Positions 1-6,806 of a stretch of DNA of 9,693 nt are shown piece by piece. This DNA comes from Lachnospiraceae bacterium UBA1748 (lineage in GTDB: Bacteria > Bacillota > Clostridia > Lachnospirales > Lachnospiraceae), in the NCBI GenBank assembly GCA_002314855.1, contig DCHQ01000045.1:1541-11233 (forward strand), in the 5' to 3' direction. The notes below the pieces were generated by a model that was given only the letters and a program-made list of their open reading frames with translations, was not told where the DNA came from and made no database searches. How positions within the stretch are numbered: the first letter of the stretch is position 1; each line of letters begins with the position of its first letter. A program made the position numbers and the translations under genes.

Positions 1-287
1 ATGTGAAGGAAAGAATCAGGATTAACAACAATATGTTTATCTGTGTCGACAAGAAGAGTAGCAGTAGCTTCTGATGCTGTCTCTAAATCATCCTCACTTA
101 TAAGGTTCATACCAGCGAAAACTTCTATTGGAGAGCTGTCTCTTGTAACATCTACAGTACCTTCACTGTTTTCTACGCTAATAAGTCTGTATGCATCCTT
201 CTTATTAATCATCACAATGATCAGTATCGCTGCCAGAACAATTGCAATAACAACTGCAGCGATGATAAATAAATTCTTTTTCTTCAT
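1..287 (-). CDS. Membrane-anchored protein with FecR-like beginning, N-terminal fragment
   Basis: The first 95 codons of a gene that runs off the left edge. The ATG at 287-285 is the only ATG start before an in-frame stop at 326-324, and an AGGAAG lies about 13 bases upstream, which is a rather long spacing. The product begins with three lysines, followed by a hydrophobic segment at about residues 5-27 (LFIIAAVVIAIVLAAILIIV), a short positive stretch (NKKD), and then a soluble part that should lie outside the cell. The soluble part (VENSEGTVDVTR, then EVFAGMNLISEDDLETASEATATLLVD) resembles the start of FecR-type domains in Firmicutes proteins with one N-terminal membrane anchor. That is a family impression, not a proven match. 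The gene is transcribed away from the glycosyltransferase. Function is unknown and the C-terminal part is not visible. Confidence 0.7.
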   Translation of the reverse strand, partial: MKKKNLFIIAAVVIAIVLAAILIIVMINKKDAYRLISVENSEGTVDVTRDSSPIEVFAGMNLISEDDLETASEATATLLVDTDKHIVVNPDSFLH

Positions 288-513
288 TCTTCGTTTAGTT
301 CTTCCTTTCGTAATATACTCAAATCATTATAAAGATATGAGATAAAAAATCTATGTAAAACGATATGAAAACAATGGGCGTTAGTGACTAATTATTGAAT
401 ATAATACTGAAATACCTTGCATTTCTAAAACATTGTTATACTGGATGTACTATGGTAACATTATTAAAAATGCATCATAAAAAATGTTTATGGTGAGAAA
501 GGGATGTTGCAAA

Positions 514-1548
514 GTGGTTGTTTTAAGCGTGATTGTGCCAGTTTATAACATGGCAAAAGATGGTAATCTTGAATATTGTATGAATTCTTTGGTCAATCAA
601 ACCCTTGAAGGTATGGAGATTATCGCCGTTGATGATGCCTCTACAGACAATTCCCTTGAGATTCTTAGAAACTTCGAAAAGAAATACCCAGAAAGAGTAA
701 AGGTAATAGCTTCACCGGAAAACAAAAGACAGGGTGGTGCAAGAAACCTTGGACTAAAGGAAGCAAATGGTCAGTACATAGGCTTTATGGATGCTGATGA
801 CTGGGCAGCTTTAGATTTATTTGAAAAAATGGTTAAGCTCGCAGAAAGCACTGGTGCGGATGCCGTTGGAACTGATATGTGCAGAGTATATGAGCATACG
901 ATGGTTCCTACAGAGCGTGAAGTATGTAATGAAATGTCTCAGACAGGTATATTAGATTACAACAAGAGAAAGGATTATTTACTTACACCAGGACCAGTTG
1001 TCACCAAAATCTATAAACGTGAGATTTTCTTTGATAAAGATTTTAGTTTTCCGGAGCATATGTCGTACGAAGACAATGCTGTTGTTTTAGAACTTGCTAT
1101 GCGAATTAATCATTATGAGCATCTACCTGAAGCAGGTTATTTTTACTATCAGCATAATGATTCGACTACTCATTTTATTAGTCTTAAAAAGTGTCAGGAT
1201 AGAATGGAAGCGATGCGTATAATGCTTCGATATGCCAGGGAAAATGGTTCATTAGAAGAATACAGGGAAGTTATAGAATATAAGTTTAGTATTCTTTTTT
1301 ATGTTACAACTTTGTTTTCATATATGCAGGGAAGCAATAAGATAGATGCCAGATATATAAAGAAACTCGGAAAGGAAATGTTAGAAACTTTTCCTGACTT
1401 TAGAAATAATACCTATTATAATGAGAAGATTAACGATTATGAGCAAAAGCTGATTAACCTTCAGTTAAAATCAACTTTTGCATTCATAATAGTTTATAAG
1501 CTTAAACAGATTTCGAAAAAAATTAAAAGTAAGAAATATAATAAATAA
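514..1548 (+). CDS. Family 2 glycosyltransferase (GT-A fold)
   Basis: A nucleotide-sugar-dependent glycosyltransferase that probably acts on the cytoplasmic face of the membrane in cell-surface polysaccharide or glycolipid synthesis. The N-terminal half is classic GT2: LSVIVPVYN opens the nucleotide-binding fold, AVDDASTDNS carries the diphosphate-binding aspartates, GGARNLGL follows, and DADDW holds the DxD-type metal-binding motif. A later YED (about 185 residues in) is a candidate for the catalytic base. The C-terminus ends in a short hydrophobic stretch and a lysine-rich tail (KKIKSKKYNK), suggesting membrane association. I prefer the GTG at 514 because AAAGGGA ends nine bases before it and the protein then starts just before the conserved core, giving 344 residues. 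The longer frame from the ATG at 484 adds MFMVRKGCCK, has no good binding site and looks unlike family N-termini. The stop lies 12 bp from the stop of the convergent esterase. The sugar substrate cannot be read from sequence. Confidence 0.92.
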   Translation: MVVLSVIVPVYNMAKDGNLEYCMNSLVNQTLEGMEIIAVDDASTDNSLEILRNFEKKYPERVKVIASPENKRQGGARNLGLKEANGQYIGFMDADDWAALDLFEKMVKLAESTGADAVGTDMCRVYEHTMVPTEREVCNEMSQTGILDYNKRKDYLLTPGPVVTKIYKREIFFDKDFSFPEHMSYEDNAVVLELAMRINHYEHLPEAGYFYYQHNDSTTHFISLKKCQDRMEAMRIMLRYARENGSLEEYREVIEYKFSILFYVTTLFSYMQGSNKIDARYIKKLGKEMLETFPDFRNNTYYNEKINDYEQKLINLQLKSTFAFIIVYKLKQISKKIKSKKYNK

Positions 1549-1560
1549 GTGAATATATTG

Positions 1561-3159
1561 TTATAAAGTAAACTGCTTTACAAAATTCCATGCAGCTTCT
1601 AATGAATGATGTCTACATTCGTGACCTTGTCCACTTACGCTGGCAAAAGCTGTTCTGCATATACCGTCAGTACTGTCAAAATAGTGAATGGTTAAATCAC
1701 TGTTTCTAGAATCATCATGAAGTACTTCAACACGGTCTCCTTCAATACCCCAGTATTTTTGTGTCCAAGAATCCTTTTCTTCAATCTTAAGCTTGCTGAA
1801 ATCTTTCTTCAGTTTATTAACTCCAGCCACATACTGAACTCGCTCAATACATGTATCTGCATGGAAAGGAAGCTCAGGAAGTGGTGATTCTTCACCGCCA
1901 GAATAGAAGAGAGGAACTGCCTCACTCATATTCATTCTATCTCCAAGCTTAGGACTAAATGGATTGTTCCATACAGGGAATAAAGCACTGGCTGGCATAA
2001 GTCCAGCAAAAAGCTTAGGGTATTCCTGATATAAATCCCAAGTTTTGCCACTACCCATAGAAAAGCCAGTTGCATATATTCTTTTAGCATCAATATTGTA
2101 TTTTGATTTTAAGTGCTCTATTATTTCGATGGCTTCTGTTGCTGAAACAAACTGATGATTCTCAACACCTACGTATAGGAAATCATATTTGTGAGCAATC
2201 TTATACCATTCGGAAACAAATGTGAGATACATAGATGAATCGCCGCCACCATGGAAACCGAGTACCAGAGGAACTGGGCCTTTGTCCATGATACCATTGT
2301 TGTAGTACGCAAAGTAACCTACCTCGTGAGTTTTGGTATTTCTTATCTCACTAACATTATTAGCCGAGGTATTAACAACGACGCATCCTGCTTCTTCAGT
2401 CATATTAAGCTCATCAAAATCAGGTTCTATATCTATATTTCCTACCCACATTTTATACTTTCTAACGAAAGATTTGTAATCACTTGGATAGTCTGCTTTG
2501 TCTTTAATAAGAAGATTTTCTGATAAACTGAAGGCTTTATTTATTTCATCTGTATTGTTTATACTTATGATTGCTATATCTTTTCGCTCTACGTCAGGTG
2601 TGACAGATAATCCTTCCATAGAACACATGGCAGGAGTTATTTCTCCTGGTCCCCATAGGAATTCACCATCTATTTTCTTTAGTAAATTTTTGGCAACATA
2701 ATCTGCTGATGCACCATAGCTATAGATATCTGCGCGGAACTTAGCTCCACGAATATAGTAACCTTCAAAAGTCTTGGTGAAAAAGTTGTTTACTTCACAT
2801 ATGCCATCTTCGTAAACAGGATCCATTTTAACTTCTGCGATAAGTTCTTTATAGAGTTCATCTGTGGCACCCATCCATCCATTTTCATTTGTAGGATATA
2901 CAAATAAAACAGAAGAATCCACGCTTGACGCGATGCCTGATAATCCAGTCTCATTTGCAAATTTAATTGCGTCATCGATGCTTTGCTTTTTTTCTTCGAA
3001 AATTAAAAGAAGAGGTGCTCGGAATGTATAATTATTTATTTTTCCTGATATTTTTGTTGCTGGAATGTAAGCTTTAAGATAGAAATTGTTATACTTTTGT
3101 TCCCAGTATTTGCCCCCATCTGGAAGGGAATTAACTATTGGTCTTTCAAAAATAGGCAT
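1561..3159 (-). CDS. Alpha/beta-hydrolase esterase (PHB-depolymerase-like) with extra N-terminal domain
   Basis: Predicted serine esterase of 532 residues with no signal peptide, so probably cytoplasmic. The C-terminal half (about 275-532) has the full hydrolase pattern: VPLVLGFHGGG supplies the oxyanion HGGG (303-306), GFSMG (365-369) is the nucleophile elbow with Ser367, and GQGHECRHH near the end supplies the likely catalytic His513. The acid may be in GGEE (421-424), where relatives usually have Asp. This order fits polyhydroxybutyrate-depolymerase or feruloyl/acetyl-esterase-like proteins, most of which are about 250-350 residues. The first 270 residues look like a second, decayed hydrolase fold: VLFVYPTNENGW matches the position of FLYVGVENHQ in the C-terminal half, and IYSYGASADYVAKNLL matches IYATGFSMGSGKTWDLY. 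The start has an excellent AGGAGGA site seven bases upstream. The gene is divergent from the acyltransferase and converges on the glycosyltransferase. The substrate is unknown; a dietary or host-glycan acyl ester is possible. Confidence 0.85.
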   Translation of the reverse strand: MPIFERPIVNSLPDGGKYWEQKYNNFYLKAYIPATKISGKINNYTFRAPLLLIFEEKKQSIDDAIKFANETGLSGIASSVDSSVLFVYPTNENGWMGATDELYKELIAEVKMDPVYEDGICEVNNFFTKTFEGYYIRGAKFRADIYSYGASADYVAKNLLKKIDGEFLWGPGEITPAMCSMEGLSVTPDVERKDIAIISINNTDEINKAFSLSENLLIKDKADYPSDYKSFVRKYKMWVGNIDIEPDFDELNMTEEAGCVVVNTSANNVSEIRNTKTHEVGYFAYYNNGIMDKGPVPLVLGFHGGGDSSMYLTFVSEWYKIAHKYDFLYVGVENHQFVSATEAIEIIEHLKSKYNIDAKRIYATGFSMGSGKTWDLYQEYPKLFAGLMPASALFPVWNNPFSPKLGDRMNMSEAVPLFYSGGEESPLPELPFHADTCIERVQYVAGVNKLKKDFSKLKIEEKDSWTQKYWGIEGDRVEVLHDDSRNSDLTIHYFDSTDGICRTAFASVSGQGHECRHHSLEAAWNFVKQFTL

Positions 3160-3166
3160 TAATCTG

Positions 3167-3173
3167 TCCTCCT
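3167..3173 (-). promoter_or_regulatory. Strong Shine-Dalgarno site of the esterase gene
   Basis: AGGAGGA on the minus strand, seven bases before the ATG at 3159. It fixes the esterase start and is the strongest ribosome binding site in the window, suggesting efficient translation. Confidence 0.85.
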
Positions 3174-3219
3174 AATAACTTTTATATTAATTATAATTCG
3201 TCATAGATTAGTTTATAGA

Positions 3220-3312
3220 GTATGAATTACAGATGTGACTTATTCTATATGTAGAATTATTCACGTCTTTTATATAAAAGCTTTTTTATTAAAGGTATGA
3301 ATTATAGGTGTA
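3220..3312. repeat. Direct repeat pair in a divergent promoter region
   Basis: GTATGAATTACAGATGTG at 3220-3237 and GTATGAATTATAGGTGTA at 3295-3312 agree at 15 of 18 positions and start 75 bp apart. They lie in the 214 bp gap between the divergent esterase and acyltransferase genes. The right copy forms part of a perfect inverted repeat ATGAAT-N9-ATTCAT (3297-3317), directly before a TATAAT at 3319-3324. The left copy lies before possible minus-strand promoter elements. Binding sites for a regulator acting on both genes are the natural reading, but the regulator is not identifiable here. Confidence 0.5.
3267..3285. repeat. Overlapping AT-rich palindromes
   Basis: CTTTTATATAAAAG (3267-3280) is a perfect 14 bp palindrome and overlaps the palindrome AAAAGCTTTT (3276-3285). 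They lie midway between the two direct repeats. They could be a protein-binding site or a weak hairpin. The AT content makes chance occurrence more likely than it would be in balanced DNA. Confidence 0.45.
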
Positions 3313-3318
3313 TTCATT

Positions 3319-3324
3319 TATAAT
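3319..3324 (+). promoter_or_regulatory. Candidate -10 box of the acyltransferase gene
   Basis: A consensus TATAAT lies 50 bp before the acyltransferase ATG. I see no good -35 at 16-18 bp upstream; that stretch is occupied by the ATGAAT-N9-ATTCAT inverted repeat. The promoter may therefore need an activator or be blocked by a repressor. The assignment rests on one hexamer in AT-rich DNA. Confidence 0.35.
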
Positions 3325-3373
3325 TAAGTAGATATCTGTAAATATATATGAGGAAAAGTAAGTAGATTACATT

Positions 3374-4441
3374 ATGTTGAAAAATGATAGAACTCTGGAA
3401 AAGAATAATAAACAGGTATATCTTGAAGTCTTAAGAATAATGGCTATTTTTTTAGTCATTTATAATCATACCAGAAATCAGGGATTTTCTTTGTATGCTG
3501 ATCTCAATGACTATTCGGTTCAGTATTTTATTTCGCTTGCTTTGTCTCTTATCTGTAAATGCGCAGTGCCCATATTCTTTATGATTTCAGGCGCGGTGCT
3601 TCTTGGCAGGGAGGAATCTTTTAAGGATCTATTTATTAAAAGAATTCTTAGATTAGTCATAATAGATGCCATCTTTGTTTTTATTCAGTACATCCGTTTT
3701 GTTAGAATTGATGGATTTAATACATTTGATATAAGACAATATTTTCACTATTTGTATAGCGAAGACATTATTGAGCAGTACTGGTATATAAAAGCTTATT
3801 TTGCATATCTTTTAATGTTGCCAATTCTTAGGTTAATAGTAAAAAATGCCAGAAAAGAGCATTATCATTATTTAATTGGTCTTAATATTGCATTTATTAT
3901 TATTGCCATTATTTATATATTTACTGGACATAACTTTAATGTGTATGTTCAGATTCGAACTAATACAATTCTTTATCCTTTGATTGGCTATTATTTAGGT
4001 AATGTGGCTGCAATAGAAAGAAATAAGAAGAATTATGGGCTAGTATGCGCTTCTATTCTAAGCTTAATAATTTTAGGATGCGGTCTGCAGCTATATTATT
4101 ATGGTGTTCATCATGAATATACAGACTATATTAGTAATGTAACCACCGATTTATTTGCAATGGCATTCTTTATACTAGCCAAGATGTTATTTGTTAATGA
4201 GAAAATAGGAGAAAAGACCAGGAGAGTTCTCTGCATTATAGGAAGTGGCACTTTTGGAGCATATCTTATGGAGGATATAGTAAGAGGCATGATTGATGAT
4301 GTATGTATTAAAATGAATAATATTATGCCTATGATGCTCTCGTGTATAATTTTTGTGTTATTGTCTATGGGAATAGCCATAGTAGTAACGCTTATCATCA
4401 ATGCGGTATGTAAATTTTGTCATATCCCATTTAGAATATAA
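3374..4441 (+). CDS. Acyltransferase family 3 membrane protein (OafA/WecH type)
   Basis: Integral membrane acyltransferase of 355 residues that moves acyl groups, usually acetyl, onto sugars of surface polysaccharides or other acceptors. The family signature R-x10-H is intact: LRIMAIFLVIYNH gives Arg21 and His32 in the first membrane helix. FFMISGAVLLG (68-78), followed by a basic FIKRILRLV stretch, is also typical of the family. About ten hydrophobic segments cover the rest, and the length is normal for a stand-alone version without the SGNH domain. The ATG at 3374 is the first possible start after an in-frame stop at 3359-3361. Its ribosome site is poor: GAGGAAAAG lies about 15 bases upstream, so translation may be modest. 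Only 7 bp separate its stop from that of the convergent TetR gene. The acceptor is unknown; with a glycosyltransferase nearby, surface glycan decoration is a reasonable guess. Confidence 0.9.
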   Translation: MLKNDRTLEKNNKQVYLEVLRIMAIFLVIYNHTRNQGFSLYADLNDYSVQYFISLALSLICKCAVPIFFMISGAVLLGREESFKDLFIKRILRLVIIDAIFVFIQYIRFVRIDGFNTFDIRQYFHYLYSEDIIEQYWYIKAYFAYLLMLPILRLIVKNARKEHYHYLIGLNIAFIIIAIIYIFTGHNFNVYVQIRTNTILYPLIGYYLGNVAAIERNKKNYGLVCASILSLIILGCGLQLYYYGVHHEYTDYISNVTTDLFAMAFFILAKMLFVNEKIGEKTRRVLCIIGSGTFGAYLMEDIVRGMIDDVCIKMNNIMPMMLSCIIFVLLSMGIAIVVTLIINAVCKFCHIPFRI

Positions 4442-4448
4442 AGTTAAC

Positions 4449-4970
4449 TTATGAAAAAGGTTCAACGCAAAATTTTATGAACATATTGGCCATTTCTTTT
4501 GGCGATTCTGCGTAATCTCTTTTAATCCATTCTTCAAGAAGTCCGTATAAACCAAACGAATAAAATCTTGCCTCGTAGCATTCCTTAGGGTCAACTATAA
4601 AGCGTGGCATCATTATTTCTATGAAGGCTTCATAAATAACCGTATCAAGACCTGCGTGATACAGTGTGTCCAGGATTTTTCGGTTTTCATAGTTGAAGCT
4701 AAAGAAATCCAAACTGTTTTTGACAGTGAGTTTATTTCTTTCTATGACATCGTGCTCATCCGCCCATCTATTCCATATTTGAACAAGCTTGAACGTTAGA
4801 GCTTCATTTTTTGTGTCAAAGTTTCGAAACCATGTGGAACGATTTACGCCTGCACCTGCAGCTATTTCATCTATAGTTATCTTGGAAATATCTTTTTCCT
4901 TCATTAGTTTTAATAAAGAATCGGCCATACATTCTTTTAAAAATATGGTTGTCATAGCGTTTTTGCTCAT
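4449..4970 (-). CDS. TetR/AcrR-family transcriptional regulator
   Basis: DNA-binding repressor of 173 residues. The N-terminal helix-turn-helix is clear: a first helix with FLKECMADSLLKLMKEKDISK, then ITIDEIAAGAGVNRSTWFRNF (about 31-51), the usual TetR signature. The remaining 120 residues form a helical ligand and dimer domain of the short C-terminal type (LDTVIYEAFIEIMM, then FYSFGLYGLLEEWIKR). GGAG eight bases upstream supports the ATG at 4970. The gene is divergent from the DegV-HAD pair. The shared 200 bp contains two copies of a palindromic element around the DegV promoter, so I infer that it represses that operon and perhaps itself. Its ligand is unknown; a fatty acid or acyl compound is possible given the DegV neighbour. 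The start lies only 156 bp from the frame of the DegV gene, and no other regulator is in view. Confidence 0.92.
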   Translation of the reverse strand: MSKNAMTTIFLKECMADSLLKLMKEKDISKITIDEIAAGAGVNRSTWFRNFDTKNEALTFKLVQIWNRWADEHDVIERNKLTVKNSLDFFSFNYENRKILDTLYHAGLDTVIYEAFIEIMMPRFIVDPKECYEARFYSFGLYGLLEEWIKRDYAESPKEMANMFIKFCVEPFS

Positions 4971-5019
4971 TTATGAATCTCCGTCGCAGATACGTACTGT
5001 GCAACTTTTGGGCTTAATA

Positions 5020-5043
5020 GTCGCTTTAAGGGACATAGTTCTT
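5020..5043. promoter_or_regulatory. Candidate TetR operator O1
   Basis: AAGGGACATAGTTCTT (5028-5043) resembles the second site AAGCGACATTAGTTGCTT but is two bases shorter. It also forms an inverted repeat with the preceding GTCGCTT (5020-5026), giving GTCGCTT-T-AAGGGAC with six of seven positions paired. It overlaps the -35 hexamer of the DegV promoter, where a bound repressor would block RNA polymerase. Confidence 0.55.
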
Positions 5044-5070
5044 GAATAAAATGAACCTAATATATATTAT
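5042..5070 (+). promoter_or_regulatory. Promoter of the DegV-HAD operon
   Basis: TTGAAT (5042-5047) and TATTAT (5065-5070) are separated by exactly 17 bp, matching four of six and five of six sigma-A consensus positions. Transcription should start near 5077, about 100 bases before the DegV start. The -35 is overlapped by operator O1, and the start site lies inside O2. A minus-strand TATAAT (5071-5066) overlaps it and could serve the TetR gene, though I see no -35 for that direction. Confidence 0.65.
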
Positions 5071-5075
5071 ATACT

Positions 5076-5093
5076 AAGCGACATTAGTTGCTT
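5076..5093. promoter_or_regulatory. Candidate TetR operator O2
   Basis: AAGCGAC-ATTA-GTTGCTT is an 18 bp interrupted palindrome with six of seven half-site positions paired, a usual shape for TetR-family operators. It covers the predicted transcription start of the DegV operon and begins 48 bp after the O1 copy. Confidence 0.6.
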
Positions 5094-5173
5094 TATGATA
5101 TCAAAGTATGTCATAGAATATATCAATGTTCATAATATTAGTCAAATATCTGACTGGAGAATGGAGCAGAATA

Positions 5174-6016
5174 ATGAAAGTACGTGTAGTAGCTGATTCG
5201 TCAGCTAATTTATTCCAAGTGGAAGGTGTGGATTTTGTAGCTGCACCACTGAAAATATTTACTGATAATAAAGAGTATATTGATGATGAAAATCTTGATG
5301 TAAAGGGAATGACTGATGATCTTAAGGCGTATAGAGGTAAGTCAGGATCTTCATGCCCTAACTTTGGTGATTGGACCGAGGCGTTTGGCGATGCAGATGT
5401 TGTTTATGGCGTAGCATTGACAAGTAAAATTTCAGGTGCTTATAATGCCGCTCATGCAGCAGGAGAAGATTATATGGAGAGCAATCCTGGTAAGAAGGTT
5501 TTCGTTCTCGATTCATTAACAACAGGTCCTGAGCTTGAGCTCATTGTAGAAAAGTATGCTGAGCTTGTTAAGGCAGGAGAAGATTTTGAAGCTGTATGCG
5601 AAAAGATTCAGGAATATCTTAAAACCACACATTTAATGTTTTCTCTAGAATCATTACAGACTTTCGTAAATAATGGACGAGTTAATCCTGCAGTAGCGGC
5701 AGCAGCCAAGATTCTTGGAATATGTATAGTTGGCCAGGCAAGTGCAGAGGGAGAACTTCAGCAGCTTCATAAAAGAAGAGGCCGCGCCAAGGCTATAGCT
5801 CAGATATGGGAGAATATGAAAAATGCCGGATATAACGGTGGTAAGGTAAGACTTCGTCATACATTTAATGAGGAATCAGCTAAGGCCCTGGCAGATATTA
5901 TTAAAGCTGAATATCCTAATAGTGATATTACTATAGGGGCTAATCGCGGCCTATGTTCGTTCTACTGCGAACCAGGTGGCGTACTAGTAGGTTTTGAAGG
6001 TGGACCGTTAGTATAG
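5174..6016 (+). CDS. DegV-family fatty-acid-binding protein
   Basis: Cytoplasmic lipid-binding protein. In the family, one fatty acid is bound between two domains, and some members (FakB) present it to a fatty acid kinase. The N-terminal EDD fold starts with VRVVADSSANL, followed by SGSSCPNFGDW (57-67) and ALTSKISGAYNAA (81-93), which carry the serines and threonine that normally hold the carboxylate. VFVLDSLTTGPELELIVEK continues the fold. The second domain contains LQTFVNNGRVNPAVAAAAKILGI, the typical NGR motif. The C-terminus has CEPGGVLVGFEGG where relatives commonly carry an H-x-GPG stretch. I choose the ATG at 5174 because GGAG (5163-5166) is seven bases upstream and the product then begins right at the core (280 residues). 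The longer frame from 5126 adds 16 unlikely residues. It forms a probable operon with the HAD gene 27 bp downstream and is probably controlled by the divergent TetR. Confidence 0.93.
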   Translation: MKVRVVADSSANLFQVEGVDFVAAPLKIFTDNKEYIDDENLDVKGMTDDLKAYRGKSGSSCPNFGDWTEAFGDADVVYGVALTSKISGAYNAAHAAGEDYMESNPGKKVFVLDSLTTGPELELIVEKYAELVKAGEDFEAVCEKIQEYLKTTHLMFSLESLQTFVNNGRVNPAVAAAAKILGICIVGQASAEGELQQLHKRRGRAKAIAQIWENMKNAGYNGGKVRLRHTFNEESAKALADIIKAEYPNSDITIGANRGLCSFYCEPGGVLVGFEGGPLV

Positions 6017-6043
6017 GTTAGACTAATTGGAGAACGTCGTTTT

Positions 6044-6754
6044 ATGAAGAAATATAAAGCAATATTATTTGATATGGATGGAACTCTGGTTCCAATGGTC
6101 ATGAAGGAATTTACTGATGGTTATTTTCGTCTTTTGGCCAAGAAACTTGCTAAGCATGGTATTGCTCCAGCAGATCTTGTAGATGCAGTATGGACTGGTA
6201 CTGGTGCTATGGTTAAAAATGATGGAAGCGTAACCAATGACGTGGCTTTTTGGAAGACATTTGAACATAAATGTGGTTTTTCAAGGGATCAGGTTGGTGG
6301 TGATTGTGATGAATTTTATGAGAATGAATTTATTGGTGCCAAGATTTTTACTGGGAATAATCCGCTAGCTCAGTCCGCAATAGAGGCTGCAAGAGATTGT
6401 GCGGATAAGGTTATTCTCGCAAGTAATCCGCTTTTTCCATTATCAGGTCAGGCTACCAGGTTAAAATGGGTAGGGCTTGAGCCTAAGGATTTTGATTTGG
6501 TTACAAGCTATGAAAGTGATAAGTATTGTAAGCCTAATCCAAAGTATTACGAGGATATATGCAATAGAATAGATGTACAACCAGGTGAATGTCTAATGAT
6601 AGGCAACGATGAGCTTGAAGATATGTATGCTGCAAGTAATGCGGGGATGGACTGCTATCTTGTTACAGATTGTGTTATTCCTAGTAGCGAACATCCTTGG
6701 GAAGGTCCAAAGGGTACATTTTCCGAAATGGTAGAGATGCTTAAGAGTCTTTAA
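6044..6754 (+). CDS. HAD-superfamily hydrolase (phosphatase-like)
   Basis: Probable small-molecule phosphatase of 236 residues, cytoplasmic, Mg-dependent. All four HAD motifs are present: ILFDMDGTL (Asp10 nucleophile, Asp12 acid/base), LASNP (Ser127, motif II), KPNPKYYED (Lys163, motif III) and GNDELED (Asp189 and Asp193, motif IV). A helical cap lies between motifs I and II at about 17-100. The substrate cannot be named. The ATG has GGAGA ten bases upstream and lies 27 bp after the DegV stop, so both genes are very likely on one transcript under the TetR-flanked promoter. A DegV protein paired with a HAD phosphatase suggests lipid or acyl-phosphate turnover, but this is only inferred from the neighbours. 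Confidence 0.92.
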   Translation: MKKYKAILFDMDGTLVPMVMKEFTDGYFRLLAKKLAKHGIAPADLVDAVWTGTGAMVKNDGSVTNDVAFWKTFEHKCGFSRDQVGGDCDEFYENEFIGAKIFTGNNPLAQSAIEAARDCADKVILASNPLFPLSGQATRLKWVGLEPKDFDLVTSYESDKYCKPNPKYYEDICNRIDVQPGECLMIGNDELEDMYAASNAGMDCYLVTDCVIPSSEHPWEGPKGTFSEMVEMLKSL

Positions 6755-6756
6755 TA

Positions 6757-6788
6757 GTATACACAAATATCAAATGTATACCATTTTT
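6757..6788 (+). terminator. Possible weak terminator after the HAD gene
   Basis: GTATACA (6757-6763) and TGTATAC (6775-6781) can form a 7 bp stem with an 11-base loop, followed by CATTTTT. The stem is AT-rich and short, so termination would be weak. Its right arm overlaps the left half of the BirA operator, so the symmetry could instead reflect protein binding. Confidence 0.3.
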
Positions 6789-6806
6789 CAAATAGATGGT
6801 TGACAA
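6774..6806. promoter_or_regulatory. BirA operator of bioY
   Basis: ATGTATACC, then 15 bases, then GGTTGACAA. The right half equals TTGTCAACC on the other strand; the two halves agree at six of nine positions. This matches the known BirA (biotin repressor/ligase) operator form TTGTNAACC-N14-16-GGTTNACAA in half-site sequence and spacing. It overlaps the -35 of the bioY promoter and lies directly before a biotin transporter gene. Repression when biotin is plentiful follows from known BirA regulation. Confidence 0.75.

Noticed and set aside
326..331. Minus-strand TATAAT as promoter of the left-edge gene
   Set aside because: The hexamer is perfect, but no TTGACA-like -35 lies 16-18 bp upstream, so it could be chance.
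43..345. Open frame of 100 codons on the plus strand at the left edge
   Set aside because: It is antisense to a better minus-strand gene with a membrane anchor, has serine/isoleucine-rich shadow composition and no ribosome binding site.
433..461. TTGTTA-17-TAACAT as a glycosyltransferase promoter
   Set aside because: Each hexamer matches only four of six positions in very AT-rich DNA, and a perfect TATAAT at 400-405 has no -35 partner. Not enough to call either.
484..513. ATG at 484 as start of the glycosyltransferase
   Set aside because: No Shine-Dalgarno site precedes it, and the ten extra residues do not fit the family N-terminus. GTG at 514 has AAAGGGA at good spacing.
5126..5173. Longer DegV start at 5126
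   Set aside because: It lacks a ribosome site, while GGAG sits seven bases before the ATG at 5174, where the family core begins.
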